From NCBI GenBank assembly GCA_029721435.1, contig CM056574.1, positions 74,629,501 through 74,693,500 on the forward strand: 64,000 nt of DNA, written 5' to 3'. Below the pieces are notes generated by a model, which had not been told where the DNA came from, searched no databases, and saw nothing but the letters and a program-made list of their open reading frames with translations. This document shows, in pieces, positions 1 through 10,253 of this stretch; position 1 is the first letter of the stretch; the number at the start of each line of letters is the position of its first letter. The translations under genes and the position numbers were made by a program. The DNA comes from Gymnothorax reevesii. Lineage: Eukaryota > Chordata > Actinopteri > Anguilliformes > Muraenidae.

Positions 1-370
1 CTTAACAAATCACATGGGTAAAGACTGACATTTATAGAAGGTACCAACCAATAAACAACCAGACTAGTGTCACCTGGTAAACTGCTAAAAGCAAAAGTAC
101 AAAAATAACACTAAAGTTAGTAAAAATAATCGAACAGTAAAATAGAGAGGTGATGGAGATAATACAGACAGGTGGTTGTAAAAACAATTAAATATAGAGA
201 AGTGACAGATATACTATGAGTGTGGTTGTAAAAATACCAGTAACAATGACGAAGAAGATGCATACAAAAGGCAATATTAAAAAATTAATTACAAGAGGTA
301 TCAATATAAAATAGGTGCTGGAAGTATCAATATAAATGCAGAAGGAGGTGAATAACCAAATTAAGTAGAA

Positions 371-540
371 AAATCTTTAAGGCCAGGATAATGATGCAAT
401 ACTGAAAAAGAGGTATCTAGAGGTATCAATATTATGGGTACAGGAAGTAACAATATAAAAACAAATACAAATGGGTAGAGGAAATATCAATATAAACACA
501 GAAAAGAAGGGAATTATAAAAATGATAAGTCAAAAGTCCC
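371..540 (+). repeat. Left inverted copy of Penelope-like end
   Basis: It pairs with 1000-1170 in inverse orientation at roughly 85-90% by eye. Shared blocks include aaggccaggataatga, ggtatcaatattatgggta, aaaacaaatacaaatggg and cagaaaagaagggaatt. A weaker related direct copy, the attacaagaggtatcaatat block, lies just upstream at 287-340. Confidence 0.7.
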
Positions 541-1060
541 TGCTGAAAAAAACTACTAGTTGGCTTAGTAAACCCGTTGGCACTTTCAAGTGTCATAATT
601 GCAGTCACTGTGGCAATATCATTCAGACCAAATCTTTTTCTGATTTTAAAACTGGCAAAAAATACATGCATACAGATTTCTTTAATTGCAATACTGTCTT
701 TGCGGTCTATCATCTTTCATATCCCTGTCCTGGAATTTTTTTTACATTGGCCGCACTAAGAGACGTCTTCGCGATCGCCTAACTGAGCACAAATATGCCA
801 TACGCAAGCAGAATTTCACTACTCCTATTGAAAGACATTTCACAGAAGCTCATGATAGTAACGATTCCGCACTCAGAATTGAAAGCATTGAACACGTTCA
901 AGCGCCTATCAGAGGCAGTAACAGATTCCGCAAGCTTTGCCAGAGGGAAGCATTATGGATACAGCTTTTGATGCCCTTAATTATCTTGGCCTTGACGAGG
1001 ATCTTGACTTTTATCATTTTTGGAATTCCCTTCTTTTCTGTGTTTATATTGATATTTCTT
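522..1060 (+). pseudogene. GIY-YIG endonuclease domain of a Penelope-like element (broken)
   Basis: The first stretch carries the cysteine-rich linker typical of Penelope-like proteins (CHNCSHCGNII, then FNCNTVFAVYHLSYPCPG). After a frameshift near 738 comes FYIGRTKRRLRDRLTEHKYA, the GIY-YIG core with the conserved G, R and H. The motif GSNRFRKLCQREALWI follows, with a second frameshift near 970 into the C-terminal GLDEDLDF motif. In the family this domain follows the reverse transcriptase and nicks the target DNA. Two frameshifts and the missing RT make it a pseudogene. The same cysteine plus GIY-YIG layout also occurs in some DIRS/Penelope relatives, but the C-terminal LGLxEDxDF favours Penelope. 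Confidence 0.72.
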
Positions 1061-1170
1061 GTACCCATTTGTATTTGTTTTTATACCGTTACTTCCTCTA
1101 CCCATAATATTGATACCTCTTGTAATTTATTTTTGGTATTGCCTCATTATCCTGGCCTTAATGATTTTTA
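1000..1170 (-). repeat. Right inverted copy of Penelope-like end
   Basis: This is the reverse complement of 371-540. It overlaps the C-terminal codons of the endonuclease remnant, so the end repeat includes the end of the coding region, as in other Penelope-like pLTRs. Confidence 0.7.
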
Positions 1171-1191
1171 TTATTATTATTATTATTATTA
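1167..1191. repeat. (TTA)n microsatellite
   Basis: A short pure run of ttatta between the Penelope-like fragment and the next element. It may be the insertion target or tail of either. Confidence 0.9.
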
Positions 1192-1645
1192 TACGCCCGT
1201 CTTAAGACGGGACGTGTTACGTCATCACCCCCGTCCGTCCGTCTGTTGTTTGTTAGCAATTTCTGGTCCGGGGCATAACTCCTGAGCCGCTTGAGCTACA
1301 TTCGTGATACTTCACATACACGTGCACCATCACTAGGCGCTGTGTCGCGCACCATGATTTCGTTCACCCGGTCAAGGTCAAGGTCACTGGCAAAGGTGAA
1401 AGGTCACATGGGGCCCAGATGGGACTTGTCCGGAGCATAACTTCTCAACCGCTTCAGATACATCCATGATATTTCACACACACACGTGTACCATCACTGA
1501 GCGGAGTGTCGCGTACCATGTTTATGGCCCTCCCTCCAAGGTCAAGGTCACGGACAAAAGTCAAAGCTCACATGGGGCTGTTGTCTGTTGGAAATTGGTA
1601 TCATGTTGTCTGTCCACTTCCTGATCCATGTTCATGACGGGCGTA
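1192..1645. mobile_element. Short non-autonomous element with ACGCCCGTC ends and two internal tandem units
   Basis: The ends are inverted: tacgcccgtc at 1192-1201 and gacgggcgta at 1636-1645. Inside are two diverged direct copies, about 163 bp apart (from 1263 and 1426). Each runs from a tccggngcataact motif to a gtgtcgcgnaccatg motif and is followed by aaggtcaaggtcac. No coding potential. I do not recognise the family; terminal duplications were not resolved. Confidence 0.5.
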
Positions 1646-1904
1646 TTATGCACCGTTGGCGGTGCTCTTCTTGTTGTACTTAATTTGATTGCAGCTTCCT
1701 CTCTGTGAAGCTGCAATCTTGAATTATTAAGCCTTAAATAATGGAACACAAATAGTCAGATTTGGCTGTGGCGCAAAGAGTTAAATAGTCCAACGTCAGA
1801 CCATTCTACCTGCCCTTGAAAAGGTAATACTTGAACATCTTGAGGGTCATGGCCAGGTTTCTCTCCTATAAAAAACAATCCTGGATTAATCTAAAAAAAA
1901 AAAA
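1646..1904. other. No recognisable gene
   Basis: AT-rich sequence with a poly(A) run near 1894-1907. Nothing coding was recognised. It may belong to the LINE fragment that follows. Confidence 0.5.
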
Positions 1905-2520
1905 AAATCCTCAAACGAGAGATTGGCTTGGTAAAATGACTAAGAAGAAATCACTGAAGATAAATGGAAGACTATTTGCTACAATGCACAATGCCAGAAA
2001 ATCAATACTAGATTTAAACTTATTCAATTTAAATGGATCATGCACACTTAGATAACTTAGATAACTCCTTATTACATTGCTTTAATAATGGTACTCCTGA
2101 TTTATGCTGTAGATTCAGCAAAAAAGAAGGCACATTATTCCACTTCCTTTGGAACTGCCTAAAAATCAAAACATTCATGGAAAAGGTAATACTAACTATA
2201 TCCAAAATTATTCACATAATGTTGTCTGGCTGCCCTGAGATTCTTATTCTCAGACTATTTTCACTTGAGTTAAAAAATTCAAGTTCACATAAGAAGATAA
2301 TCATTTCATGCTCACTTCAGGCTAAACATTAAATTGCTTTTACCTGGAAGAACACTGAAGGACCAACGGTGAAATGTTGGTTAAACATGCTTTCAAACTG
2401 TCTTGCCATGGAAAAACTTACTTATACACATCAAAGGGAAAAATACACCTTTAATAAAATATGGGGAGAATTTATAAAGTTCCTTGAAAGTCAACGTACA
2501 AAAATTTGCTGAATATTCGA
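1905..2520 (+). pseudogene. C-terminal end of an L1-like LINE ORF2 (decayed)
   Basis: Successive frames give the ordered motifs of the L1/Tx1 ORF2 C-terminus: a degenerate segment ending near 2040, then GTLFHFLWNCLKIKTFMEKV at about 2130-2190. Next is a segment starting IAFTWKN, with TVKCWLNMLSNCLAMEKLTY, then FNKIWGEFIKFLES before a stop at about 2520. In intact L1-like proteins these follow the reverse transcriptase and contain the CX2-3CX7-8HX4C knuckle; only the H and the second C region are legible here. Several frameshifts and stops. The endonuclease and RT are absent, as expected for a 5'-truncated copy. Confidence 0.65.
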
Positions 2521-2590
2521 ACAGTGGAAATGCTGTGATGCCAAGATCAGATAATGTAGCAGTGTAACTTAACATAGCAACCCTAATATA

Positions 2591-3752
2591 CTGAACTGCA
2601 AAAGAAACGCAAGTTGGGTTTCAAATGACCATAGATTTCAATTTTGAGAACATACAACTAATCTCGTTATAAAAAACAACAGACAAATGATTGTTGATGG
2701 AATGTGTCATGTTCTCTGGTCAAACGAGTTCTCATGTTGTTAAACAAAGCACATGAAAGCACTGTACCCACAAACAGCAAAAATGACACGAATAAGTCTT
2801 TCAATCAGTCGCGTGTGTGACCCCCATAGGCCTCCATACAGGCAGTACAACAACGTCTCATCGAGTCAACAAGCCTCTGGAAGAAGTCTTGTGGAAGTTG
2901 ATTCCATTCCCTGATCAATCGCGCCTCCAGATCCTCCAGGTTTTGAGGTGGACCAGCTGCGTGAATTCTTCTTCCAATCTCGTCCCACACGTGCTCGATC
3001 GGTGCCATTTCGGGAGACAGAGAGGGCCACGGCAGTACAGCAATGTTGTTAGCTCTCAAGAAGTCCATAGAGACCCGTGCTGTGTGGGGACGAGCATTGT
3101 CCTGCTGGAAAACCTGGAGCTGCCGTTGGGCATGGAATAGCGGTAGAACGTGCTGTTGGAAAACTTGATCTCTGTAGACGACGGCAGTGACACGTTGACG
3201 AAACACTTGCAGCCGTGTTCTGTGGTGGTAGCTGAAGCCGCCCCAGACCATCAGATTTCCTCCTCACCAGCGGTCAGCCTCTACAACGCAGCTGTCAGCG
3301 CAACGCAGTCCCGTCTGCTGATGTCTTGCCAGGAGTCTTGTGATTGTGGTGACATGACATCTGAAGTGTCTCGCAACCGCAATTGCTGTTAATACGGCAT
3401 GCAACATCCCAATGGCAATCCCTCTTTCCTGTTGATTTAGCCGCGGCATCTTTTCTCAGCAATCTTCCACTCAAGTCGGTTGTGTGCAGCGCTTTCGAAC
3501 TGCCTGCCTTATAAAGGGCTAATCAGGCGTGAAAAGCATGCACGTTCTCGTTCAGCACGAACATCTTATGCGAAAAACAGGAAAAACGTGACAATCGTCG
3601 CGTTTCGGCACTGTGGTCAAGAATAACCGGCAATATTACCAAACCCATCTTGGGTGTGTGGTTTGATAATGGTATCATTTGTTTCACTAAATGAAATTTA
3701 TTTCAACTAAATATTTACAAAAGTTCGAACTTGCGTTTCTTTTGCTGTTCCG
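2591..3752 (-). mobile_element. Tc1-like DNA transposon, internal deletion derivative
   Basis: The element lies between TA dinucleotides (2589-2590 and 3753-3754). Its terminal inverted repeats are about 25 bp with two mismatches and share the core gcaaaagaaacgcaagtt. Tc1/mariner elements insert at TA and duplicate it. The transposase inside lacks its middle third, so this copy is non-autonomous although both ends look usable. Confidence 0.88.
2805..3449 (-). pseudogene. Tc1-like transposase with internal deletion
   Basis: The start at 3449 gives MPRLNQQERGIAIGM and the first helix-turn-helix (ARHFRCHVTTITRLLARHQQ). Nine codons after ARHQQTGLR the frame reads CVVEADRW, a TGA stop, then MVWGGFSYHHRTRL. 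In intact relatives about 110 residues separate these points, including the second DNA-binding domain and the first catalytic aspartate (usually in an SDES-type motif). The other two catalytic residues remain: D in FQQDNARPHTA and E in MAPIEHVWDEI. The frame is otherwise open to 2805. The deletion appears nearly in-frame, so the fusion needed only the single TGA to be broken. Confidence 0.87.
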
Positions 3753-3754
3753 TA

Positions 3755-4061
3755 TAGTTTGACAGAATAGTTTGTCTCTTTTTGTTTGTTTGAATGTTAA
3801 ATGTTGTGTCCGAGTTCTATGTAAATTTATGTTTATTTGAAATGTACCTTTTGTGACAAGTTTGCAACAAGTTTGAAAAGCTAATAAATATTTTTGAAGA
3901 AAAAAAAACAAGCTGCTGACATTGTCAAGCAATATCTCGCGCAACTGGCATTGCATTTTTGAATAGAGAATGTTTAGATGCATTTAGATTTCTAAAGAAC
4001 TGTACTAATCGCAAAGCTGTTGATTTCCTTGGAAAAAAAAAATAGGCCGGAGAGTATGCAT
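3755..4061. other. AT-rich gap without a gene
   Basis: Sequence after the Tc1 element with an A-run near 3899-3909. No protein family, RNA or terminal repeat was recognised. Confidence 0.5.
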
Positions 4062-4590
4062 CAGAAAACCAAATTGTTGTCATGACGCACCTTTATGTCA
4101 CCTCGATGCGAAATATGATCACGATCGGATGATTATTTTCAAATTTATAGCCAAGACAGGACACATTACAGATTTCCCACAAATCTGACGCTTTTTGACC
4201 CGAAACGCAAACAATTGTAAAGATGTTTTCAAAATTGCTTTTCATGACACACCTTTGTGTTTTTACACCTTGATGCCAAATATGATCACAATCGGATGAT
4301 TATTTTCAAAGTTATAGCCCGGACACGACACATTACAGATTTCCCAAAAATTAGTTGCTTTTTGCCCCAAAACGTGAAAAATTACAAAATTATTTTCAAA
4401 ATTGTTTTCATGACACACATTTATGTGGTTTTACACCTCGATGCCCAATATGATCAGAATCGGATGATTAGTTTCAAAGTTATAGCCTGGACAACAAACG
4501 TGTCGGACGGATGGACAGACTGACGTACGGACTGACCCCATTTTTATATCCCCTGCGACAACGTTGGTGCGGGGATAACAAAAAAGAAAA
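4062..4590. repeat. Three tandem ~164-bp units ending in a CCCC/GGGG hairpin
   Basis: The mark catgacgcacc/catgacacac recurs at 4081, 4243 and 4409 (spacings 162 and 166 bp). Each unit contains tatgatcacaatcggatga and a tttcaaagttatagcc-like block. The third unit ends in a ggacggatggacagactgac-type tract and then a hairpin, tatcccctgcg ... gcggggata (4547-4577). The same plan (short tandem units, a gacgga/gacaga tract, a C4/G4 hairpin) recurs near 5730 and 21870. Family not identified. Confidence 0.75.
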
Positions 4591-5530
4591 AAACACTATG
4601 GCTAACACAGCTGGGCCAATTGTTGGCAACACTTTTATAAATAATGATGTTGGAATTATATCCAGAGGACAAGAGGATGGCTTCATTTTATTAATCAGGC
4701 TGAACAACTCAGTCAGGCTGGCAGGTTCAAAGGACAGAAGAGGGCAGGGGGGGGGGGGGGGGGGTTAGTGATAGACTGGCCAATCCCTGTATTCATCCTA
4801 GCCCTAAGGGCCATCACCTTATCAACAAAGAATGCCAGGAATTTACTGCAGTCATTGGCGGAAATACATGGAGATGGTGAGAGAGGGGTTGATACGATCT
4901 TATTAATAGCAGCAAATTAAACTTTGGGATTTCTTTTAGAAGAAATTATGTTTGCAAAATAAACCATCTGGGTTTCCTTCACAAGAAAATTGAAGGAGAA
5001 AATGAGCTCTTCAAGGAAAAGGCAATGTACTTCTAGCCCAGTGGCTTTCCATTATCTCTCTGTTCTGCGACACTTCTGTCTCAGACAGCGGATATCACTT
5101 GACATCCATGGAGAGGTCTTTCAGATGGCCTTTGATCTGACTTTTAAGGGTGCAGCTTTATCTAGAGGAGAGGAACAATTATCATAAAATGATTTACAGA
5201 TTCACTCAGTATTGTCAAAGAAATTTGAAAGGTCAAAGAAAATGCATTTATGGTCACTAATCAAGAAGTCCTCACGACTAATATGGGCAATTTATTGCCC
5301 CAGAGAAAGATCAAGGTCAGGGGTGTGGCTGCCTGAGTGAATGGCGCCTGAAACATGCTGCTTGAAATTAAACGAGTCAATAACATAGAGGAATTTAATG
5401 GCTGCAGAATTTGTAGTGTCACCAACATGTAGATTAAAATCACCAGCGATTAAAACTCTATCCAGCTTAATCATAGAGGTAAGAAAGTCTGAATTCAAAT
5501 AGGAACTGACCTGTTGGGCCAGGCCTACAC
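4580..5530 (-). pseudogene. LINE ORF2 fragment: endonuclease end to RT start (L2/Rex1-type)
   Basis: Read on the minus strand, 5498-5292 gives LIAGDFNLHVGDTTNSAAIK and then a motif ending SHTPDLDLSLG, the C-terminal half of an apurinic-type endonuclease. The region 5000-4770 gives an RKPRWFILQT segment and FLAFFVDKVMALRARM, the linker typical of the CR1/L2/Rex1 group. At 4707-4600 it gives KMKPSSCPLDIIPTSLFIKV, the first RT block. The order and strand are consistent with one LINE truncated at both ends and interrupted by a 19-bp G run (about 4747-4766). Frameshifts and stops throughout. Confidence 0.72.
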
Positions 5531-5944
5531 CCCCTGCTTTACACTATTGGGCATGGCGGGGGAAAAAAACAAACAAACAAGAAAAAAAAGAAAGATCTAA
5601 TAGTGTCACAGAGGGCGGAACAGACAGACAAACAAACAGAGAGACTCCAAAATCAACTGGTGTCAGCGTATCATTCAGATATACCTGCTCTCAAGATATG
5701 CTGACAACCATACGGACGGATGGACAGATAGAACCAAAAAGTACGTTCCCCGCTTTTGTGCTAACGTGCGGTGGGAGACAAAATGTCTAAGAGATGACAC
5801 TGTCAATTTGTATGTTATTCAAGGAAACAATGGAAAGTAAGTCAAGACTAATCATCAGTTTAAACAGAAGTTTGTACACCCTGCCCCCCCTAATTAGGAC
5901 TACTAATTGAGTAAAATTTCACAAAAACATGATTTTAATAGTTT
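5531..5944. repeat. Spacer with a partial tandem-type element end (gacgga tract plus hairpin)
   Basis: An A/C-rich simple run (5560-5600) is followed by gacagacaaacaaaca and cggacggatggacagat tracts. An imperfect hairpin follows near 5735-5775 (ttccccgct ... gcggtggga), resembling the end of the 4062-4590 repeat. No coding sequence. Confidence 0.4.
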
Positions 5945-6430
5945 CAGCCTAGTAAGAATCCTCAGCAGAACCCCAAGGATCCTGCAGGAATCCCGCAAGG
6001 ACAGGATCCTTTCTAGATCTCTCAAAGATCCTTCAAGAAACCTTCAAGGATCTGGAAAAACAAAGATCCTTGCAGGATCTTTAACAGTAAACCACAATTC
6101 TGGCAGAATCCTGCAAACATTCTTGAAGGATCCTTGAAAACAAAGATCATTGTGGTCTCCCTGGTGAGAATCCTTGCAAGGAGTCTGACAGGATCCGTGA
6201 AAAGATGAGGATTGTTGTGGATCCCCAGCAAAATCTTTGGTGATGCTCAAGGATCCAGGCAATATCCTAGCGAATCCTTACAGACCCTGAGGAAATCCTT
6301 GGAGAGCTTTAGGGGCCCTGCCAAGATCCTTAGAGATCCCTCAGGATCCTGGGTATGAGGATCCTCAAGGATCTCAGCAAAACCTTCGGGATCCTTGAGG
6401 ATCCAAGCAAAATCGTAAAGAATCTTTGAA
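5945..6430. repeat. GGATCC-rich degenerate minisatellite, first block
   Basis: Short degenerate units built around the palindrome aggatcct recur every ~15-35 bp (for example aaggatcctgcagg and gaaggatccttga). Because the motif is palindromic both strands look alike, which produces spurious open frames rich in IL-DP-S. It resumes at 6850. Confidence 0.85.
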
Positions 6431-6438
6431 AAATCCTT

Positions 6439-6483
6439 GGATGGATGGATGGATGGATGGATGGATGGATAGATAGATAGATA
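6439..6483. repeat. (GGAT)n/(GATA)n microsatellite
   Basis: About seven tandem ggat units followed by gata units, at the right edge of the GGATCC block. It probably expanded from that block's ggat motif. Confidence 0.9.
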
Positions 6484-6849
6484 AAGCCCAGCAGTTGACA
6501 GACAAAATTCATTGCACCCCCTAATTAATGTCTGCATTGAATTATTGTGTGGTTTGTTTGGAATGTCAACTCTTCAAAGCGGCAGTTTGAGAGTGGAGGC
6601 TTTTTAGTCGGATCTTTAAACTTTGTCAGGATCCCATGTCAGCAGCCATACTACAGCTCGATCTTCTGCAGCTGTGTGGCTGACACTTTGACAAGAATAA
6701 GGGGGTTCCCTGGTGTCATGGCTAAATTTCCAACCTGCAACTTAATCGTCCCCTTATCTAAGGAGCCGTGCAATTTGTCCTCCCCCTCTTCACCTCAAGA
6801 GATTTCAATTGCAGCAGGACTTCCATGGTTAAATAAAGCACAAATAATA
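6484..6849. other. Unique-looking spacer inside the GGATCC minisatellite
   Basis: Non-repetitive sequence splitting the two GGATCC blocks. The string accccctaatta at its left edge (about 6515) resembles the sequence at 5885 left of the first block. No gene was recognised; the open frame in it has no family signature. Confidence 0.4.
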
Positions 6850-7130
6850 TATGTTTCGAAGGATCCTTGAGGATCCCTTTGGATTTTATCCTTAAGGAAT
6901 GCTAAATGTTGCCAGGATCCTGAAGGATCTTTAAGGATTTTGCCAGGATCCCCATGGAGTTTCCCCAAGACCATTGGGGATCCTTAAGGATTTTCCTAGA
7001 GTCATCAAGTATCCTGTCACCAGATCCTTTGGGATTCTTACAGATCTTTAGGTCCTAAAGGTTCTTTGCAAGGATCCTGTCAGAATCCCTCACAGGATCC
7101 TGTTAAGATCCTTGCAAGGATTCTTACCAG
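6850..7130. repeat. GGATCC-rich degenerate minisatellite, second block
   Basis: Continuation of the 5945-6430 repeat, with the same ggatccttgaggatcc and ccaggatcctgaagg patterns, ending in tccttgcaaggattcttacc. Confidence 0.85.
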
Positions 7131-7799
7131 GGCTTTTATTTTCGCGAAATTTACTTTATGGAACTTCAGGGAGCAATTTTATTTCATTATTTTTCAATGT
7201 ACTCTTTTAATTTTTAAATTATATTTATTAGAAGTGCAGCTAGTAGCTCCCTGCAGTTTTTGTTTTACAATAATATTGAAAAGTTCACTTAAACATATGC
7301 CCTAAGGCAATTTAAAATAGTTTTGTGTGGGTTTTGTTCTAAACTTTGACACGGTTTCAAATATTGGTTACCAATCCCCGTGATTATGAAATGGATATCG
7401 ACCCTAAAAAAACCATATGGGTCGATCCCAAGTGTTAATTGTTTGAAATACTGGGCCCTGCTGAAAAGGACATACCAGTCTCAGTCAGCCCCCTGCTTAA
7501 ATAAATCTTTTTGAAAAAAAAAAAAAAAAAATGCTCTGGCGCAGTCTGCCTCTCATTATGAAGCTCTCTTTCTGAGAGCCAGTTAGCGCTGTTCTGTGAG
7601 GGAAATTCTCGCTACCTTTGCAAGATAGTTTTAGTGCCTTGGCATGAAAGTCTAGCACGAAATAACCTTTATTCCTCCGAACAAGCACACATTGAAGAGT
7701 CCGTGAAGTAAACTAACTTTCTGGTCACTCTGAGACTCTGCTGACGCCACAGATGCTCAATTACACCAAAGATATGGGCAGTTTTAAATCTGACATCAG
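7131..7799. other. No gene; contains an A18 run
   Basis: AT-rich sequence with a poly(A) run at about 7514-7531. The run could be the tail of a plus-strand retroposon, but no SINE/LINE body was recognised upstream. Confidence 0.45.
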
Positions 7800-8045
7800 C
7801 AGCAAAAGGATTTTCAGCGGTGCAAACATAAAAGCACAGGAGTAATGGTTGCTGATAATGGGCCTTTATTTTATCAAAGTAGATATTCCATTAAACATCA
7901 CCCATTTCCAGGTCCTATGATCAAGCACAACACCAGCAATGTCCAGACTGTATTTGTGATCAATTTTATGTTATTTTAATTGAAAATGTGACAGAGGTGA
8001 CTTTTTCCAAAGAATGAGAACATTGCATAGTGATGAACAGTACTA
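7800..8045. mobile_element. Relic of a Tc1-associated repeat widespread in fish
   Basis: The ordered blocks agcacaggagtaatggttgc, tgataatgggcc, gtagatattccattaaa, tgtccagactgtattt and tgatcaattttatgttat match, from memory, a short non-coding repeat very common in ray-finned fish genomes. In them it ends in a Tc1-type terminal repeat; here the end has decayed. The identification is from recall only. Confidence 0.45.
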
Positions 8046-8532
8046 TAGGCCTCCACATGCTGTCTTGTAAGGGGGGGAAGGAATTTCTTTGGGGTCAAAT
8101 AAACCCACCAACCCCAGTGCTTGGAAGAGATCAAGATTGTTAATCAAAATGGTGACAGTGGCATGTTGAGACAGCCAAGCTTTGATTTTATTGTGGGGTT
8201 GTCTCCAAATGCCACTGAAACTTTCACCAGTTAAATACACAATTCAATTTCAGCTTTCAGCGTTTCACCAATGAGAAATAAATGCAGTTTCAGGATCATT
8301 CAAGAGCTTGAAATCACCAAGACAACATATTTATAATTTCAAAAATTAAGATGTTTAAAGTGTTCTTTTCAAAGTGATCTTTTAAGTGTTTAAAGTTATG
8401 GTCTTTTACAGTCCTTGCATGTTACTGATCTCCATTTCCAGCAGCCCTGACTGCTGGGAACCAACAACACACGGTCACTTCATTCCACGTCGCTGCAGCA
8501 ACATTTTTGCTCAGCAGAAACTACTCCAATGA
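8046..8532. other. No recognisable gene
   Basis: Ordinary AT-rich sequence. A 65-codon minus-strand open frame here has no recognisable domain and I do not call it. Confidence 0.5.
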
Positions 8533-8540
8533 CTCTATAC

Positions 8541-8847
8541 AAAAGGTGGGCAGCGAGGGCCGTATCTGTCCCTGGTTTTCACACCAACGTCTGGTCTTTA
8601 ATTAGTTGATTGTCTCAATTAGCCAAACCATTTATGAAATCTGAAGTTTCATGCGCATTTCTTTAAATGATCATGAAACTACAAAGACTTGTCTTGTCTC
8701 CCTTCATAAAACATTTTCCTTTGATCGAATCATTGCGAAAATCTATATTAGTGCATGCAATCAATTAACCCCATTAGTCAGGGTAATTGATAGGAATAAA
8801 AACCTGCATACACACCGGCCCTCCAGGACCGTGATTGCCCACCCCTG
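8541..8847. mobile_element. hAT (Charlie-like) MITE with perfect 8-bp target duplication
   Basis: The element is 307 bp, flanked by ctctatac at 8533-8540 and 8848-8855. The right end read inward is caggggtgggcaatcacg and the left end is aaaaggtgggcagcgaggg. The ggtgggca core with CAG ends and an 8-bp duplication is the hAT/Charlie signature. Inner ends pair through agggcc. No coding capacity. Confidence 0.9.
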
Positions 8848-8855
8848 CTCTATAC

Positions 8856-10253
8856 TAACGGGAGTAGCTGGGACTTACATACCAGCAATTTTCTAAAAAC
8901 CAGAGAGCAAAATGGGTCTAAACATGACAGAAAGATGTCAATGGACAAGATGCATAACTGTACAAAAGGACAAGCACATCAGTTTCCAGTTTCAGAAACA
9001 GATGTCCTCAGTGGGCAGCTTCACTGAAAAGCAACAATCAACAACTTAAATGCTGTACGAACCACTCTGCTCACTTAAAAGCAGGAGTATTGGACTGATT
9101 AAAGCTCGACAAGGGCAACAAGGTATCAATCCATAGTGCTAGCCAGCCACCCATCTTCCCATCTTTGAGACTTGGGCGAGATTAGGGCCACACTCATTTT
9201 CTTCACAGGCTATGTTTGTCAGAAGATATACAAATAGATTGCATTGAAAAGGATGGGAATGTTCCGTTCTATCACTTTCCCTGTGGTAAAAGGCAGTGAA
9301 CAGCGTAGATTTGGGCGATAAATAGGAAAAATGTTGTTCCTGAGGAACCTACTAGGGAGTGCAGTGTACATTTTGCGTACAAACAGCTTGATTTTGTAGA
9401 CCCTCACGAGGAAAGAATTCAATACTCAACCACTACCGATATTGAATGAAATCGGTACTTTTACAGTTTACAATGATGTTTGGGTACCTACATTTGTGTA
9501 TGAAAAAACGTCAAGCGTCAAGAGTACACCCAGTCAAGAATATTTCGAGTATAAATTCTAGTACTGCGATACGTGGTAGCAGCATATAACGGCGGCAGCT
9601 GTGTTACAGATGACACCGTGCTGCTGGGGTATGGGCAGCATATGCACTTGCGATATCAAATATTGATAGTAAATTCTAAATCCCCTCCTACTAATGAAAC
9701 CACCCAGAATATATTGGCGCCCTCTTTTAAAATCGTTCTGACATATAAAGCCAAAAAAAGGGGAGGTCGGACATGGAAGTCTTTCCCCCTGATGATGTAC
9801 ACTCAGTGCTATCAGTCTTCTACAAGCTAAAACCATTGACTCCTCCAGTGCAACATAGACTTGAAAGGCTAAATAGGTGAGATATTGTCAAGGTAAGTCT
9901 TCGACATTGTTGTTTTCAGCACAAAAAAGAATCAAAATCAAATGTCTTGCATTCAGTCAAGCAGTAATGATAATGTCGTTCTGGTATGCCTTGGTCTGAT
10001 ATTTTACATTTGTACCAGCGCACTCATCCGTGTTGAGAAGCAGATAGGGCCATGTGTGCTTGCCAGTTTTGAGCAGTGCAAATTTGTCACAGGAAAACTG
10101 TAGCTGACTTGAGATCTGCCCAGGCTACAGTAAAGATATAGTGATAGTGATATAGGTTAACTTTAGTTGCTCACTTCGATATCGCCTTGGAACATGATGT
10201 TAATGGTTCAGGAAAAAAAGCAGGCCAGTATCTTCAAAAAAGATAGTGTAATA
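8856..10253. other. No recognisable gene
   Basis: About 1.4 kb upstream of the gypsy element. A 92-codon minus-strand frame (9558-9836) and the overlapping plus frame show no domain. No repeat structure was noticed beyond low-level AT richness. It may be unique host sequence or an unrecognised old repeat. Confidence 0.45.

Larger units (their letters stand above)
371..1170 (+). mobile_element. Penelope-like element fragment with inverted ends
   Basis: A broken GIY-YIG endonuclease region lies between two inverted copies of the same ~150-170 bp sequence (371-540 and 1000-1170). Penelope-like elements are known for terminal repeats (pLTRs) in direct or inverted arrangement and for severe 5' truncation. 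Only the last part of the single ORF is present, with no reverse transcriptase motifs upstream, so I read this as a 5'-truncated copy with an inverted end. Target duplications were not identified. Confidence 0.6.

Noticed and set aside
6044..6537. Possible protein with repeated IL-DPS residues in the GGATCC block
   Set aside because: Arises from translating a palindromic minisatellite on either strand; frames are not consistent along the array.
9558..9836. 92-codon minus-strand frame
   Set aside because: No domain, no homology I recognise, no supporting context.
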